Shown: positions 27,972 to 38,146 of the stretch, one piece after another
Numbering within the stretch: the first letter of the stretch is position 1
Layout of the letters: each line of letters opens with the position of its first letter
Source of the DNA: Pseudomonas viciae
GTDB taxonomy: Bacteria > Pseudomonadota > Gammaproteobacteria > Pseudomonadales > Pseudomonadaceae
NCBI RefSeq assembly: GCF_004786035.1
Contig: NZ_CP035088.1
Location: forward strand, 4,910,001 to 4,974,000
Direction of reading: 5' to 3'
Length of the DNA stretch: 64,000 nt
The notes under the pieces: generated by a model
Told to the model about the DNA's origin: nothing
The model's database searches: none
Seen by the model: the letters and a program-made list of their open reading frames with translations, nothing else
Position numbers and translations under genes: made by a program

Positions 27972-28886
27972 GTGGAGAACCTAACGGCAATTTCCATTTT
28001 TATAACGGTGATTGAGGCGAAATCTTTTTCCGCCGCAGCCAAAAAGCTCGGTATGGTTCGGTCAGCTGTGAGCAGGCACATCACGGCACTAGAAACCACA
28101 CTTTCCACAAGGTTAATCCATCGTACTACACGACAATTATCTCTCACCGCTGCTGGGGAACGATATTACGCACGCGTATCAGTAGCTGTTCAAGCAATCC
28201 GAGAGGCAGAAAAAGAAATTGATGAGGATCGTATTGAGCCAATAGGCAAGGTAGTTGCAGCCATTCCGATGAGCTTTGGGTTGATGCACATATTGCCAGG
28301 AATGGCTGAGTTCCAACAAAAACATCCAAAAATAACCATTGACCTCCGTCTGGATGACAAAAAAATCAACTTGCTCACCGAAGGTGTGGATGTGGCTTTA
28401 CGAATTGCCGAACTAAGTGACTCAACTTTAGTAGCTAAACGTATCGCTCATGTTCGCCATATCTTAGTTGCTACCAAGTCATACCTCGATGCAAACGGCA
28501 CTCCCACTACTCCGCAAGACCTCCAGGACCACGCCTGCTTGTTGTATACTTTAGGTGCAAGCCCAGCAAAATGGAGCTTTCATAAAGAAAATCACGTTAG
28601 TGACATCAACATTTCTAGTCAATTTTCAGCTAGTAATAGTTTAGCTATCCGAGAAATGGCGTTGGCGGGCATAGGCATTGCGCTAATACCTGATTTTCTT
28701 GTGATAGAAGACCTAAAAACAGGACGCCTGATGCAACTTCTGGATGATTGGCAGTCGCGGACCCTGGAAATTTCTGTCGTTTATCCATCACGCCGATACG
28801 TACCAAAATCAGTGCGGGAATTTATCGCCTTTCTCGAAGAGCGTACTCTTTTGGTTTATCCACTAGTAAGTCCAGTCTCTGGTTAA
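27972..28886 (+). CDS. LysR-type regulator
   Basis: 304 aa, clear winged HTH (AISIFITVIEAKSFSAAAKK, RSAVSRHITALETTLSTRLI, HRTTRQLSLTAAG) of the AaeR/CrgA-like subgroup, then an effector-binding domain. Divergent from the pirin-hydrolase pair, which it probably controls. The start is a plain ATG; the upstream palindrome at 27887 is a candidate site. Confidence 0.88.
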   Translation: MENLTAISIFITVIEAKSFSAAAKKLGMVRSAVSRHITALETTLSTRLIHRTTRQLSLTAAGERYYARVSVAVQAIREAEKEIDEDRIEPIGKVVAAIPMSFGLMHILPGMAEFQQKHPKITIDLRLDDKKINLLTEGVDVALRIAELSDSTLVAKRIAHVRHILVATKSYLDANGTPTTPQDLQDHACLLYTLGASPAKWSFHKENHVSDINISSQFSASNSLAIREMALAGIGIALIPDFLVIEDLKTGRLMQLLDDWQSRTLEISVVYPSRRYVPKSVREFIAFLEERTLLVYPLVSPVSG

Positions 28887-29306
28887 GCCCGCCTTCCCAC
28901 GGCGTGAGCCAACCATTCTCTAGAAGAAACTCGACTACGGGAACATTACGCACGATCGTTGCCCCCTCAACGAAACCAAGAAGGCCGGAGAATACCTTCG
29001 TAAAGGTGAACTGAGGACTTCTGGCGGTTCTGGGCAACCGACGGAAACGTGAACAAAATCGAACTACTAAACACTCGAATTGCTCGAGAGTGCCCGATGG
29101 GAATTTGGCTTTGCTCTACGGGCAAAGACGCATCTAGGTTTCAGCTACTACAAACGCGCTGCTCAGTTAGTAATCCTCCTATCGTAATCAGCGTACTTCA
29201 TGGCACGCAGAGTTTTATCCATTGATATACCCACGTTTTCCGCGGACAACTTTACCTACTTCCGAGAGCCTCCTAGGACGCAGCGGGCTACGGAAAAGAT
29301 CGCAGG
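28887..29306. other. Gene-free stretch
   Basis: A minus-strand frame at 28822-29037 overlaps the LysR end and may be a scrap of another gene (GLLGFVEGATIVRNVPVVEF), but I cannot place it. No RNA gene seen. Confidence 0.35.
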
Positions 29307-29501
29307 TCAGTTATTTAGGTTTTCTGCCAGAAACCCGACTAGGTCGAGCGGACTTCGGCTGTCGATAACCTTGTAGATCAGATCGCGCTTGCTGCGCGGC
29401 AACTTCTTGGCCACGCTCTTCGCTGAGGCCCTGACAACCTCGTCTGTTCCATGGATGCGTGCTGCGAGGAGCAGCACGAGCGTAGCGTCAGTAAGGTTCA
29501 T
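29307..29501 (-). CDS. Small hypothetical protein, 64 aa
   Basis: An intact, well-composed helical protein (MNLTDATLVLLLAARIHGTD, SVAKKLPRSKRDLIYKVIDS). No known family recognised. It lies 224 bp from the MobH relaxase remnant and is divergent from it, so it may be a surviving cargo gene of the same conjugative element. The GC-rich codons differ from the AT-rich neighbours. Confidence 0.5.
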   Translation of the reverse strand: MNLTDATLVLLLAARIHGTDEVVRASAKSVAKKLPRSKRDLIYKVIDSRSPLDLVGFLAENLNN

Positions 29502-29724
29502 AGCAGGCCCCGCAAATTATGCAGCCGCAGTGTACTGAATCTTTTCTTGTCAGTACCAGCTCAAGAAACCGATGTCAGGCGATTTCAATATTCCGAGTAC
29601 CGCGTAAAAAGGACAGCAGTCAAAAGGAGATCAAAGGTCGAAGGGGAATTGGGAGTTCAAGGGTAAGAGCTCTATCCAAAAAGGCTAAAAGGCCATAGGT
29701 CCGGCCGCCACCCTGGAGACCACG

Positions 29725-29978
29725 ATGCTTCTCAACCTATTTCTTCGCAAAAGGCAAAAGCCTCCTCCCTGCTGTCCGCGAACGTCACTGAAGGTTACCT
29801 GTCCGTCGAGTCAGCTCAAACTCTACTGGCGGTCGATCACCGCCGCCAGTTACTGGATCGTATCTGGCAATACACCGCCCTCTCCCATACCCAATTCACT
29901 CAGCTCTGCTTGCATCCAATCCATCGTTACGCCGAGCAGGTTCAGCTACTCCCGGCCAGCGAGGCGCACCATCAGTAA
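29725..29978 (+). pseudogene. N-terminal remnant of a MobH (TraI_2) relaxase
   Basis: The start (MLLNLFLRKRQKPP) and, after a frameshift, TEGYLSVESAQTLL, LLDRIWQYTALSHTQF and HRYAEQVQLLPASEAHH follow the N-terminus of MobH-type relaxases of ICEclc/PFGI-like integrative conjugative elements. The protein stops just before the His/Asp-containing catalytic part. This fragment identifies the ancestor of the island as an ICE. Confidence 0.75.
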
Positions 29979-30170
29979 GCGTCCGGTCATCCCGTCTGGT
30001 TTCTTTGACTGTGGCTGTCAAACAGCGAGATGTCCATCGTCATCCAGCGGGTCATGCGTAGCCTGTATTATATTGAGACTGCAATTTGTCTGATCGCATG
30101 GTGTGAGGCTTGGTGCCGTGTCTTGATAGACTTCTTACCTTCGCCACTGCTCCCTATCCGAGGAACTCTA

Positions 30171-30620
30171 ATGACAAATCAACCCATATTGATCGAGTTG
30201 GTTCGAGAGACAAATCCGGTATTGCTCAAGTCTTTGAATGACCTACTCCCCCAGCTTTCCATGAATGCGAAGGCGATGACAATGCAAGAATTGCAGCAGA
30301 TCGTAGGTGCAGAATGCTCGGATTTATTGGTCGTAAAGGGGGCAGGTGGAGAAGATATCTTGGGAGCGCTAACCCTCATTCATTTCCGTATTCCGACAGT
30401 AGTTCGTGCGTGGATCGAGGACGTTGTTGTGGATGCTGGTGCCCGGGGACAACGGGTCGGCAAAGCACTCATTCAGGCAGCTGTAGAAAGAAGTCATGCT
30501 CTGGGCGCAAAAAAACTGGATCTTACGTCTAACCCAAATCGAGAATCTGCTCACCGTTTATATGAGGGAGCAGGATTTTCTGTTAGAGAAACAAAGGTCT
30601 ATCGCTATCTTCCCGCTTGA
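30171..30620 (+). CDS. GNAT-family N-acetyltransferase
   Basis: 149 aa from ATG 30171. The acetyl-CoA motif VVVDAGARGQRVGKALIQAA and the following LDLTSNPNRESAHRLYEGAGF are canonical GNAT motifs A and B. Substrate unknown; small-molecule amine acetylation is usual in this subgroup. It stands alone between mobile-element remnants. Confidence 0.85.
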   Translation: MTNQPILIELVRETNPVLLKSLNDLLPQLSMNAKAMTMQELQQIVGAECSDLLVVKGAGGEDILGALTLIHFRIPTVVRAWIEDVVVDAGARGQRVGKALIQAAVERSHALGAKKLDLTSNPNRESAHRLYEGAGFSVRETKVYRYLPA

Positions 30621-30649
30621 TGGATATTCCCAACGATCAGCCTCCCTGT

Positions 30650-30926
30650 TTGACCCAGCGAAAAGGGAGCAAGTCGGTAATTTCGCTTGACGTGGCTCCG
30701 CCGGTGCGGCCTGTGGATTGGCTGCCTTCAGCTCGGCTTCGATAGCTGCGATATCGGTATCGAGCAGATCGTCGAGCAGACTGCCTTGGTCGGGGCTCAG
30801 TTGCTCGCTGCGCTTGGCGAGCTTGTGTCGCTTGAGGATGGCGATTTCGTGAGCAAGTTGCTCGTTGACCGTTTCAAGGCGGTGGATCTTCTGGCCCATC
30901 GCGTCGACCTGGGACAGCAACTGCAT
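30650..30926 (-). pseudogene. N-terminal fragment of an IS66 TnpC
   Basis: The helical N-terminus HRLETVNEQLAHEIAILKRH, LAKRSEQLSPDQGSLLDDLL matches IS66 transposases. The C-terminal ~400 residues are missing. This is a separate insertion from the copy at 24.1-25.8 kb, since that copy has its own N-terminus. Confidence 0.8.
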
Positions 30927-30933
30927 AGCTTAG

Positions 30934-31600
30934 CACACCGAACTGAGCCGGCGTGTCCGTTCGGCCACCATCAGCCAGCGCGACGGTCGTCGGGCACAAG
31001 TGATTCTGTTGGCGGCCCAAGGTTGCACGCGGGTAGAAATTGCCCGGCTGACCGGGTTCTCGCTTCCTGTCGTCACGTGTTGGTGTCGACGTTTTCAGGA
31101 TCAGCGGCTAGACGGTTTGATCGATAAGCCAGGTCGCGGTCGTAAACCCTTCCTGCCCCTTGACACTGTACAACGCGTGCTTGAGCAAGTCACACAACCC
31201 CGGATCCGTGAACGTCGCTGGAGCCGCCGAAGCATGGCCCGGGCGGCTGGAATTTCAGCCACCAGTGTGGACAAGATCTGGGCTGCCAACGATTTGGAGC
31301 CGCACCTAACCCGCACCTTCAAACGGCCCAATGACCCGCATTTCGAAGAGAAGTTTTGGGACGTCATCGGCCTCTACCTGGATCCGCCGGACAAAGCGCT
31401 GGTGCTCTGTTGCGATGAAAATAGCCAAGTTCAAGCACTTGAGCGGACCCAACCGGGGTTTGCCCTGACGATCGGTCACATCCGTACGTAGTCACACAAT
31501 TATGCGCGCCACGGCACCGTCACCTTGTTCACGGCTCTGGACTATCTTCAAGGACGCTTGATCAGTTGCATCGAGCGAGAACACCGGCATTTCCAACGGG
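30934..31600 (+). pseudogene. Truncated IS630-family transposase
   Basis: Open from 30934 to 31491: HTH part (ILLAAQGCTRVEIARLTGFS, WCRRFQDQRLDGLIDKPG) followed by the first catalytic stretch (LYLDPPDKALVLCCDENSQV) and QPGFALTIGHIRT. A frameshift or stop follows, after which TLFTALDYLQGRLI continues in another frame. The start and the C-terminal DDE part are lost. Abuts the IS66 fragment. Confidence 0.85.
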
Positions 31601-31854
31601 AGGATTGCTCTGCAGCATTGAGTCATCGCACATGCAACCAGTAAAAAGAAATATAAATTTAACTCGCCCCGAGAGCACGCGCAAACCTCTTTCCAACCCA
31701 GGTTTTGCAATTTCCTCAAGAAGGCACCTTAAAATTCAGAATCCCGGCGATGGCTGGCCCCGTGGCGCAAAATGTATAAGCATATGGCGGCTCATGTCTA
31801 ACACCTGAAGCACAAGCTAGAGTAGCTTAATAAAAAACAAAAAGGAGCACATGT

Positions 31855-32364
31855 ATGACCACTCAAACAACACCTACCCCGCATCCATCTCATTTCAACA
31901 AGTTCAGAACGCGTAAAATTCTATTACTAGCTCTATTGCCATTCTTATCCACGCAATTGTTTGCAATGGAGCCCAAAGCAGCGTTTCATTTGAATGCTGA
32001 ATTTGAGAAGCAGTACAGCTTTTCAATTGCAGTCAAAGCTGGGGATTTTCTACGCATTGGAGGCGTCACCTCCGTTGACAAGGACGGAAAAGAGGTCTAT
32101 GCCGGCGATGCTACAAAGCAGATGCAGCTAATTTACGAGCGAATGGCAGCTATCCTAAAAGCCCATGGCGCGGACTTTAGCAATGTTGTAAGCGAAACTA
32201 TTTACTATAAAACAGACAATGACATTTACTTTAAGGCCCTAGAGACCAGAGCAGCCGTTTATAAAGGATTGGTAGCGCCAAGTGCGTCCGGCGTGAGAGT
32301 AGTTGACTTTGCCAGCGATAGTGCGCTCATTGAAATAACGGCAGTGGCGTACCTGGGGAAGTGA
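31855..32364 (+). CDS. Exported RidA/YjgF-family protein
   Basis: 169 aa, preceded by an AGGAG site. The first ~37 residues form a long signal peptide (basic FRTRK, hydrophobic ILLLALLPFL, then QLFA). The rest is a RidA-fold domain (LRIGGVTSVDKDG, ILKAHGADFSNVV, ALIEITAVAYLG). Typical RidA proteins hydrolyse enamines/imines in the cytoplasm and have a conserved Arg for substrate carboxylate; here ASGVRVVDF may supply it. A periplasmic member is unusual. Confidence 0.75.
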   Translation: MTTQTTPTPHPSHFNKFRTRKILLLALLPFLSTQLFAMEPKAAFHLNAEFEKQYSFSIAVKAGDFLRIGGVTSVDKDGKEVYAGDATKQMQLIYERMAAILKAHGADFSNVVSETIYYKTDNDIYFKALETRAAVYKGLVAPSASGVRVVDFASDSALIEITAVAYLGK

Positions 32365-32697
32365 CCGCTTAATTCGGCCTGACACTAATAACCAGGAACA
32401 CTCATTATCCTCATCAAAAAATAATACATAAGGACGCGACTAAATCCAGCAATAGTCGCCAGCGCAATATCGCCTAGCAAGTAAAACAAGCCAAAAAAAT
32501 TAAGATAGGATAACAGCTCCAAAAGTATAATGATTTTATACCCAACTGGAAGCTAACATGCTATGAAATCCGATCATGCTGGCTGCACCATGCAAATTAT
32601 CCAACCAGAATAACAACCAACTCTTTATTTAAATAAATATAACCAGCAAGCGAATTTTACGCTACACCCAACTAAACTCTCCTCTCGAGATCAGCTA
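32365..32697. other. AT-rich intergenic region before the OprD gene
   Basis: About 330 bp, strongly AT-rich and without frames of interest. It must hold the porin promoter, but I see no clear consensus box. Confidence 0.4.
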
Positions 32698-34023
32698 ATG
32701 AATAACAAAATCTACCATAAAGGTTTAGCTGCAGGGGCCGTACTAGTACTAATGCCTACAGGCATTTGTTATGCAAACTCCCAATCGGAGTCTGCTGGAT
32801 TTTTAGAAGACAGTCATCTCAACCTCCTTTCCCGCAATCACTATTGGCATCAGACTGGCGATTTGGGTACACAGCGTGATTGGACACAGGGTGAAATGCT
32901 TGATTTCAACTCTGGATTTACCCAGGGTGTGGTGGGCTTCGGCATCGATGCTTTCGCCTATGGAGCCATAAAGCTCGACGGAAGCGGCAAACGGACAGGC
33001 TCTGTGACGCTCCCTGTTCGCGACAACGGTCAGCCGGCGGATAGCTATAGTAAAGCGGGGGGCAGCATCAAGGTTCAACTGTCCAATACCACACTAAGAT
33101 ACGGTGACTTACAACCAAAAGTTCCTGTGTTCGCTACCGGCAGCTCTAAGTTACTGAACCAGACCGCAACTGGCTGGATGCTCGATAGCGGAGAGCTAAA
33201 GGATATCGTCCTATCCGCTGGACTTTTCACCTCAGGTACAAGTTACCTTTCTACCAATCGAAGCGGCGATCTCGGACTGGCTTTCGCAAGGGTCAGCACC
33301 CCACAGGTGGGATATATTGGTGGTACGTACGCGCTCAGTGATCAGACATCTATATCGTTTTATGGCTCTCGGTATGAGAACCTCATGGATCAGTATTATA
33401 CCAATATCAACCAAGCTATCGCATTATCCGAATCACAATCATTAACGCTTGACTTTAACTTATACCGCAGCCTCAACTCGGGAGAAGCAAAGGCAGGTGA
33501 TATTAATGTCACAGCAGCGTCAATTTCAGCAGCACTTGCAACGGGTCCTCACACATTCGCACTGGCGTTTCAGCGCAATGATGGTGACCAGCCCCACGAT
33601 TACGCAGCGATAGGAAGCGTCAGTCCCGGAGTGGCAGCAGGTGTTTTTAGCGACGGTCTATACCTAGCAAACGCCGCTGAATTGTCAGACTTTAATGCAC
33701 CAAATGAGCAGTCAGTTCAGCTTCGCTATGAGCTGGACATGCAATCGTTTGGAGTACCGGGTTTGACTTTGACAGCCAAGCATATTCGTGGGACGGACAT
33801 CGACGGCAGTAAAGTTAACGCAGACTCAGCTTATTTTGGACTTTATGGGAAGTCTGAAGAAGAGCGGGAGACCGATTTGATTGCTCAGTATATCATCCCG
33901 AGCGGTCCGGCTAAGGCATTGACGACTAAATTAATACAATCTTGGCACTCAGGCGACATCAGTACAGGCGGTAGGATCACTCGAACTCGACTGATTATCT
34001 CCTACCCATTTGAATTTTTTTGA
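32698..34023 (+). CDS. OprD-family outer-membrane porin
   Basis: 441 aa with a signal peptide ending CYA. Mature start GFLEDSHLNLLSRNHYW, then DWTQGEMLDFNSGFTQGVVGFGIDAFAY, the OprD N-terminal signature; ends in a Phe-rich final strand (SYPFEFF). OprD/OpdK channels pass small carboxylates, often aromatic. Lies in the catabolic island with another OprD at 59-60 kb. Confidence 0.92.
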   Translation: MNNKIYHKGLAAGAVLVLMPTGICYANSQSESAGFLEDSHLNLLSRNHYWHQTGDLGTQRDWTQGEMLDFNSGFTQGVVGFGIDAFAYGAIKLDGSGKRTGSVTLPVRDNGQPADSYSKAGGSIKVQLSNTTLRYGDLQPKVPVFATGSSKLLNQTATGWMLDSGELKDIVLSAGLFTSGTSYLSTNRSGDLGLAFARVSTPQVGYIGGTYALSDQTSISFYGSRYENLMDQYYTNINQAIALSESQSLTLDFNLYRSLNSGEAKAGDINVTAASISAALATGPHTFALAFQRNDGDQPHDYAAIGSVSPGVAAGVFSDGLYLANAAELSDFNAPNEQSVQLRYELDMQSFGVPGLTLTAKHIRGTDIDGSKVNADSAYFGLYGKSEEERETDLIAQYIIPSGPAKALTTKLIQSWHSGDISTGGRITRTRLIISYPFEFF

Positions 34024-34273
34024 ATTTAAAGTATCTCAAGGTAGAGCCTTATAGTTTATATGGTATCAAAAATGAGACACTGGCAGTTCGTAAGGAATGG
34101 CGGTTCGCCTCGAGCCGTCAGCTTACGGGGAGAATACTCAGAAATAATTGGAGTTTGAAAGGCCAAGTCATAGTGATGACGATGTAATAGCTCAGATAGC
34201 CGATCGCAGAACTATTGGATCTGTTTTAATACAATTAAAAATTTAGCTAATTCAACTTAAAGAGAACAGGCAT

Positions 34274-34552
34274 ATGGGTATTTTTGACTGGAAACATTGG
34301 ATTGTTATATTAGTCGTTGTGGTGCTGGTGTTTGGCACCAAGAAATTGAAAAACCTCGGCACCGATGTCGGCGAATCGATTAAAGGCTTTCGCAAAGCCA
34401 TGAACGATGATGAACCACCATCCGCCCCCAACATGTCTGCGGAGCAACCGACCGAATCGATATCACCGAAGACCACCCAGCCTGTGAATGGGCCAAGCAC
34501 CTTAGACGTGCAGGCGCAAAGAGTTGAAGAGCCAACTCGTAACAACGCGTGA
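34274..34552 (+). CDS. tatA: Sec-independent translocase subunit TatA
   Basis: 92 aa: one membrane helix ([15 protein letters not shown]), hinge [20 protein letters not shown], then a polar tail. Start ATG at 34274. TatA oligomerises to form the translocation path for folded proteins. First of three genes in tatABC order, 10 bp before tatB. Confidence 0.93.
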   Translation: MGIFDWKHWIVILVVVVLVFGTKKLKNLGTDVGESIKGFRKAMNDDEPPSAPNMSAEQPTESISPKTTQPVNGPSTLDVQAQRVEEPTRNNA

Positions 34553-34562
34553 GCACTGACTA

Positions 34563-34967
34563 ATGTTTGGGATCAGCTTCACTGAATTGTTGCTCGTTGC
34601 CCTAGTCTCCCTGTTAGTGCTGGGCCCCGAGCGCTTGCCAGGTGCTGCACGTGCGGCCGGTATGTGGGTAGGCCGCCTCAAACGCAGCTTTAATGCCATC
34701 AAAGAGGAACTTGCACGTGAAATCGGCGCTGACGAAATTCGTCGGCGGCTACACAGCGGACGCATTATTTCCCTAGAGGATGAGGCGCGAAAAATCTTCG
34801 CACCAACCAACCAGGAACTGACCTTGGTGGCGCACGTTACCGATCAAAAGATCGTGCCTCAGACGCCTGCGGTGGATGAATCTGCATCTGCGGTCGATAC
34901 GCCGCCTCCAGCGACTCCAGCGCCTAACAATTCAAATCTCCCTAATTTGCTACCGCGAGCCTCATGA
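34563..34967 (+). CDS. tatB: Twin-arginine translocase subunit TatB
   Basis: 134 aa: [20 protein letters not shown] membrane helix followed by [20 protein letters not shown], the TatB hallmark Glu-Pro region and amphipathic helix. Part of the substrate receptor with TatC. Overlaps tatC by ATGA. Confidence 0.93.
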   Translation: MFGISFTELLLVALVSLLVLGPERLPGAARAAGMWVGRLKRSFNAIKEELAREIGADEIRRRLHSGRIISLEDEARKIFAPTNQELTLVAHVTDQKIVPQTPAVDESASAVDTPPPATPAPNNSNLPNLLPRAS

Positions 34968-35758
34968 GCGAAACCCCAGAGAACGACCAACCAATGCCGC
35001 TGGTATCGCACCTCACCGAGCTGCGCTCACGACTGCTGGTCTGCGTGGCAGCGGTCTTCACCATTTTCGCCGGGTTGTTTTCCTTCACCCAGCAGATCTA
35101 CACATTCGTCTCCACACCACTGCGCCAGTACCTGCCGGTAGGCGCGACAATGATCGCCACCGACGTGTCGTCGCCGTTCCTGACACCATTGAAGCTGACG
35201 ATGACGGTCTCGCTGTTCCTGGCGATCCCGGTGATCCTGCACCAGATCTGGGGCTTCATCGCACCGGGCCTGTACAAGCATGAAAAGCGCATCGCCGTGC
35301 CGCTGTTGGTGTCCAGCATCCTGCTGTTCTACACCGGCATGGCCTTCGCCTATTACCTGGTGTTCCCGCTGATCTTCAAGTTCTTCGCCGCCGCCACCCC
35401 GGCGGGCGTGGAGATGATGACCGACATCAACAGCTACCTGGATTTCGTCATGACGCTGTTCTTCGCCTTCGGCGTGGCGTTCGAAATCCCCGTGGCCGTG
35501 GTGTTGCTGGTGTGGATCGGCGTGGTCGACGTGGCCTACCTGAAGAGGATCCGCCCCTACGTGATCATCGGTTGCTTCGTGGTCGGCATGATCCTGACTC
35601 CGCCGGACATTTTCTCCCAGACCCTGCTGGCGGTACCGATGTGGCTCCTGTTCGAGATAGGTCTCCTCTTTGGAGGCTTAGTGCGCAGTCGAAATAACAA
35701 TCTGGACGACGAGCCCATATGCGACCAAGATGCTCAACCTCCAGCCACCCAAGCGTGA
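34964..35758 (+). CDS. tatC: Twin-arginine translocase subunit TatC
   Basis: 264 aa with six membrane helices. N-terminal [16 protein letters not shown] (the E of HLTELR contacts the signal peptide) and the FALL-type stretches are conserved; the last ~25 residues are polar. The body is GC-rich like the core genome while the tail returns to AT-rich DNA. With tatAB this is a complete translocase. No gene in the window has an obvious twin-arginine signal, so its cargo is elsewhere. Confidence 0.93.
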   Translation: MSETPENDQPMPLVSHLTELRSRLLVCVAAVFTIFAGLFSFTQQIYTFVSTPLRQYLPVGATMIATDVSSPFLTPLKLTMTVSLFLAIPVILHQIWGFIAPGLYKHEKRIAVPLLVSSILLFYTGMAFAYYLVFPLIFKFFAAATPAGVEMMTDINSYLDFVMTLFFAFGVAFEIPVAVVLLVWIGVVDVAYLKRIRPYVIIGCFVVGMILTPPDIFSQTLLAVPMWLLFEIGLLFGGLVRSRNNNLDDEPICDQDAQPPATQA

Positions 35759-35786
35759 ATCCCGACGAACGTGCTATGTATCGAGA

Positions 35787-35918
35787 CTAACCGGCTATGA
35801 TTGGCGCTCCCCCTGACGACCATAAGTTGAAAGAATGACGGCGAGGGTAGCGCTGGACCGCATAAACGCTCAGGCCCAGGACGAGCGTGAGCAAAGTGAT
35901 ACGAGCGATGGCGGTCAT
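35787..35918 (-). pseudogene. Truncated gene downstream of ccmI
   Basis: A 43-codon frame starting MTAIARITLLTLVLGLSVYA, 15 bp after ccmI. The start and membrane anchor look native, but after YAVQRYP the text becomes nonsense-like and base composition shifts, so the reading frame appears cut at the end of the transferred ccm segment (around 35840). Confidence 0.5.
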
Positions 35919-35932
35919 TGTGCGAATTCCTG

Positions 35933-37147
35933 TTATTGGTCCGGGCTGTCGATGGTCAGGTGCTGCGGCGCGGTGGTGCTGCTCGCCAGGGGTTGGCTGC
36001 GGCCGATCCATTCACCGGCGGTGGGTTGACCGGCACGGGAGATCCGCGCCACCAGTTGGACTTCAGGGAAGTTCGACAGTTTCAGTTGCGGCATCATCGC
36101 GTCCGCATCCCCCAGCTCTACGGTCACCGGCAGGTCGGCGACGGTCAGGCGCTTGGCCGCCAGCGGGGCCGGCGGGCCGGACGCGGCGCGGGCGAAAATG
36201 AACACGCTGTCGCCTGGCTGCACCTTGGCCTTGAGCGCCGGCGCCAGCTCGACACGCACCTTGAGCACGGCGGCCGTCTTGGCGGCGGGTGCCTGGGCCT
36301 GCGCCGGCGCAACCTGGCCGCCAGCAGCCTGGAGCTTCTCGGTGGCGCGGGCGATACCGCCCTGCAACGCCTCGCGGGACTTGTCACCCTCCGGCAGCTC
36401 CACCAACAGGCGGCTCCAGTAATCAATCGCGTCCTGGTAGCGTTCGCCTTCGAACGCGGCGATGCCCAGCAGGCCGAGGCTGGTGACCTCCTTGGGATCG
36501 AGCTTCAGCGCTTCGTCGGTCAGGGCCTGGACCTGGTCCGACCATTTCTTGCCATCGGCGAAGTACTGCGCCTGGGCCCACTGGCCCAGCAGTTCGGGTT
36601 GGCGGCCCGCCACCGCCACGGTGCGCTGGAAGATCTTCGCTGCATCCGCGGGCCGGTCCTGGGCCATGTACGTACGGCCAAGGAAATACAGGCCCTCGGC
36701 GTTGTCCGGTTGCGCCGCCACCGCCCGCTCCAGGCGTTGGGTCATTTCTTCCATCGACTGCGGCGCCTGGGCGAACTCACGGGTCAGTTCGACCTTGTCG
36801 CTGGCACCGAAATGCAGGTACAGCCCCAAGCCCAGCAACGGCACCAGCACGGCGGCGAGCAACGGCAAGGGCTTGCCCAGGCGCGACTCGCGCGGCGCCT
36901 CGGCGCCCTCGGTGTCGGCCAGCAGCTCACGGGCGGCTTCGGCGCGGCCGGTGTCCAACTGCGCGGCGTTGAGCACGCCCTCCTCCCGCTCGGCCTGCAG
37001 TTGAGCGACGCGCTCCTGGTACAGCGCCACGTTGAGCGCGGTACGGTCCTCTTCGCGCTGGGCACGGCGACCACGCAACACAGGAATCAACAGAAAACTC
37101 AGGGCAATCAGGAGCAGCAGACCTGCGGCGAGCCAGAAATCAATCAT
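35933..37147 (-). CDS. ccmI: Cytochrome c maturation protein CcmI
   Basis: 404 aa. Two N-terminal membrane helices ([20 protein letters not shown]) around a leucine-zipper-like loop, then TPR repeats ([33 protein letters not shown]) in the periplasm. CcmI binds apocytochrome c and presents it to CcmFH. Overlaps ccmH by a few bases. Confidence 0.92.
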   Translation of the reverse strand: MIDFWLAAGLLLLIALSFLLIPVLRGRRAQREEDRTALNVALYQERVAQLQAEREEGVLNAAQLDTGRAEAARELLADTEGAEAPRESRLGKPLPLLAAVLVPLLGLGLYLHFGASDKVELTREFAQAPQSMEEMTQRLERAVAAQPDNAEGLYFLGRTYMAQDRPADAAKIFQRTVAVAGRQPELLGQWAQAQYFADGKKWSDQVQALTDEALKLDPKEVTSLGLLGIAAFEGERYQDAIDYWSRLLVELPEGDKSREALQGGIARATEKLQAAGGQVAPAQAQAPAAKTAAVLKVRVELAPALKAKVQPGDSVFIFARAASGPPAPLAAKRLTVADLPVTVELGDADAMMPQLKLSNFPEVQLVARISRAGQPTAGEWIGRSQPLASSTTAPQHLTIDSPDQ

Positions 37148-37613
37148 GCTTGGTTGTATCCAACAGTTGGTCGAGGCGCTGGCGCTCTTCGACGGAAAGC
37201 GTGTCCGGAGCAGCCGTACGTTGCACCCGACGACGACGCACGATCACGGCGATGACCACGAAGCCACCGAGCAACAGCCCGGCGGGGCCGAACCAGAGCA
37301 GCGCGGTCTTGGAGGACAAGGCGGGGTTGTAGCGCACGAACTCACCGTAGCGGTCCACCATGAAGTCGATGATCTGCTGGTTGTCCTTGCCCTCGCCGAG
37401 CATGCGGAAGATTTCCTTGCGCAGGTCAGCGGCAATCGGTGCGTTGGAGTCGGCGATGTCCTGGTTCTGGCACTTGGGGCAGCGCAGTTCCTTGGTCAGC
37501 TCGCGAAACCGCTCGCGCTCGCCCTCGTTGGCGAATTCGTACGTGTCGATGGCGGCATGGGCCACTCCCACCAGGCTCAATCCGAGCATGGCGGCTGCCA
37601 GCCAGCGCCTCAT
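37140..37613 (-). CDS. ccmH: Cytochrome c maturation protein CcmH
   Basis: 157 aa: signal peptide, then the thiol motif LRCPKCQNQ that reduces apocytochrome disulfides, then one membrane helix and a short tail. Works with CcmF and CcmI. Overlaps ccmG by ATGA. Confidence 0.93.
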   Translation of the reverse strand: MRRWLAAAMLGLSLVGVAHAAIDTYEFANEGERERFRELTKELRCPKCQNQDIADSNAPIAADLRKEIFRMLGEGKDNQQIIDFMVDRYGEFVRYNPALSSKTALLWFGPAGLLLGGFVVIAVIVRRRRVQRTAAPDTLSVEERQRLDQLLDTTKHD

Positions 37614-38146
37614 GGCTTGGCCTCGTCAACCAGTGCCTGGTATTTGGCGGCCAGCTTCTCGCGCCAGACCTGTTCGTCGATCACCCCGACAAACTTGTCG
37701 CGGATGATGCCCTTGGCATCGATGAAGAAGGTTTCCGGCGCCCCATAGACCCCCAGGTTCAGGCCCAGGGAGCCCTCCTCGTCGCGAATATCCAACTGGT
37801 AAGGGTTATGGAACTCGGCGAGCCATTTCAGCGCGTCGGCGTTGACGTCCTTGTAATTGACGCCGTAGATCACCACGCCGTTCTGCGCCAGCTTGTTCAG
37901 CACCGGGTGCTCGACCCGGCAAGAGATGCACCAGGTGCCCCACACATTGACCAGCGCCGGCTTGCCCAGCAGGTTGGCGCGGGTCAGGGTCTTGTCACCT
38001 TGCACCGAGGGCAGGGAGAATTCCGGGAACGGTTTGCCGATCATCGCCGAGGGCAATTCGGACGGGTTCAGGTAAAGCCCGCGGTACAAGAACACTGCCA
38101 TCACCAAAAACAGCGCCAGCGGTAACACCATCAACCAACGTTTCAT
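37610..38146 (-). CDS. ccmG: Thioredoxin-like CcmG/DsbE
   Basis: 178 aa: N-terminal anchor, thioredoxin fold with WGTWCISCRVEHP (active-site WCxxC) and the CcmG acidic groove motif GAPETFFID. Keeps CcmH and apocytochrome reduced. Overlaps ccmF by 4 bp. Confidence 0.93.
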   Translation of the reverse strand: MKRWLMVLPLALFLVMAVFLYRGLYLNPSELPSAMIGKPFPEFSLPSVQGDKTLTRANLLGKPALVNVWGTWCISCRVEHPVLNKLAQNGVVIYGVNYKDVNADALKWLAEFHNPYQLDIRDEEGSLGLNLGVYGAPETFFIDAKGIIRDKFVGVIDEQVWREKLAAKYQALVDEAKP

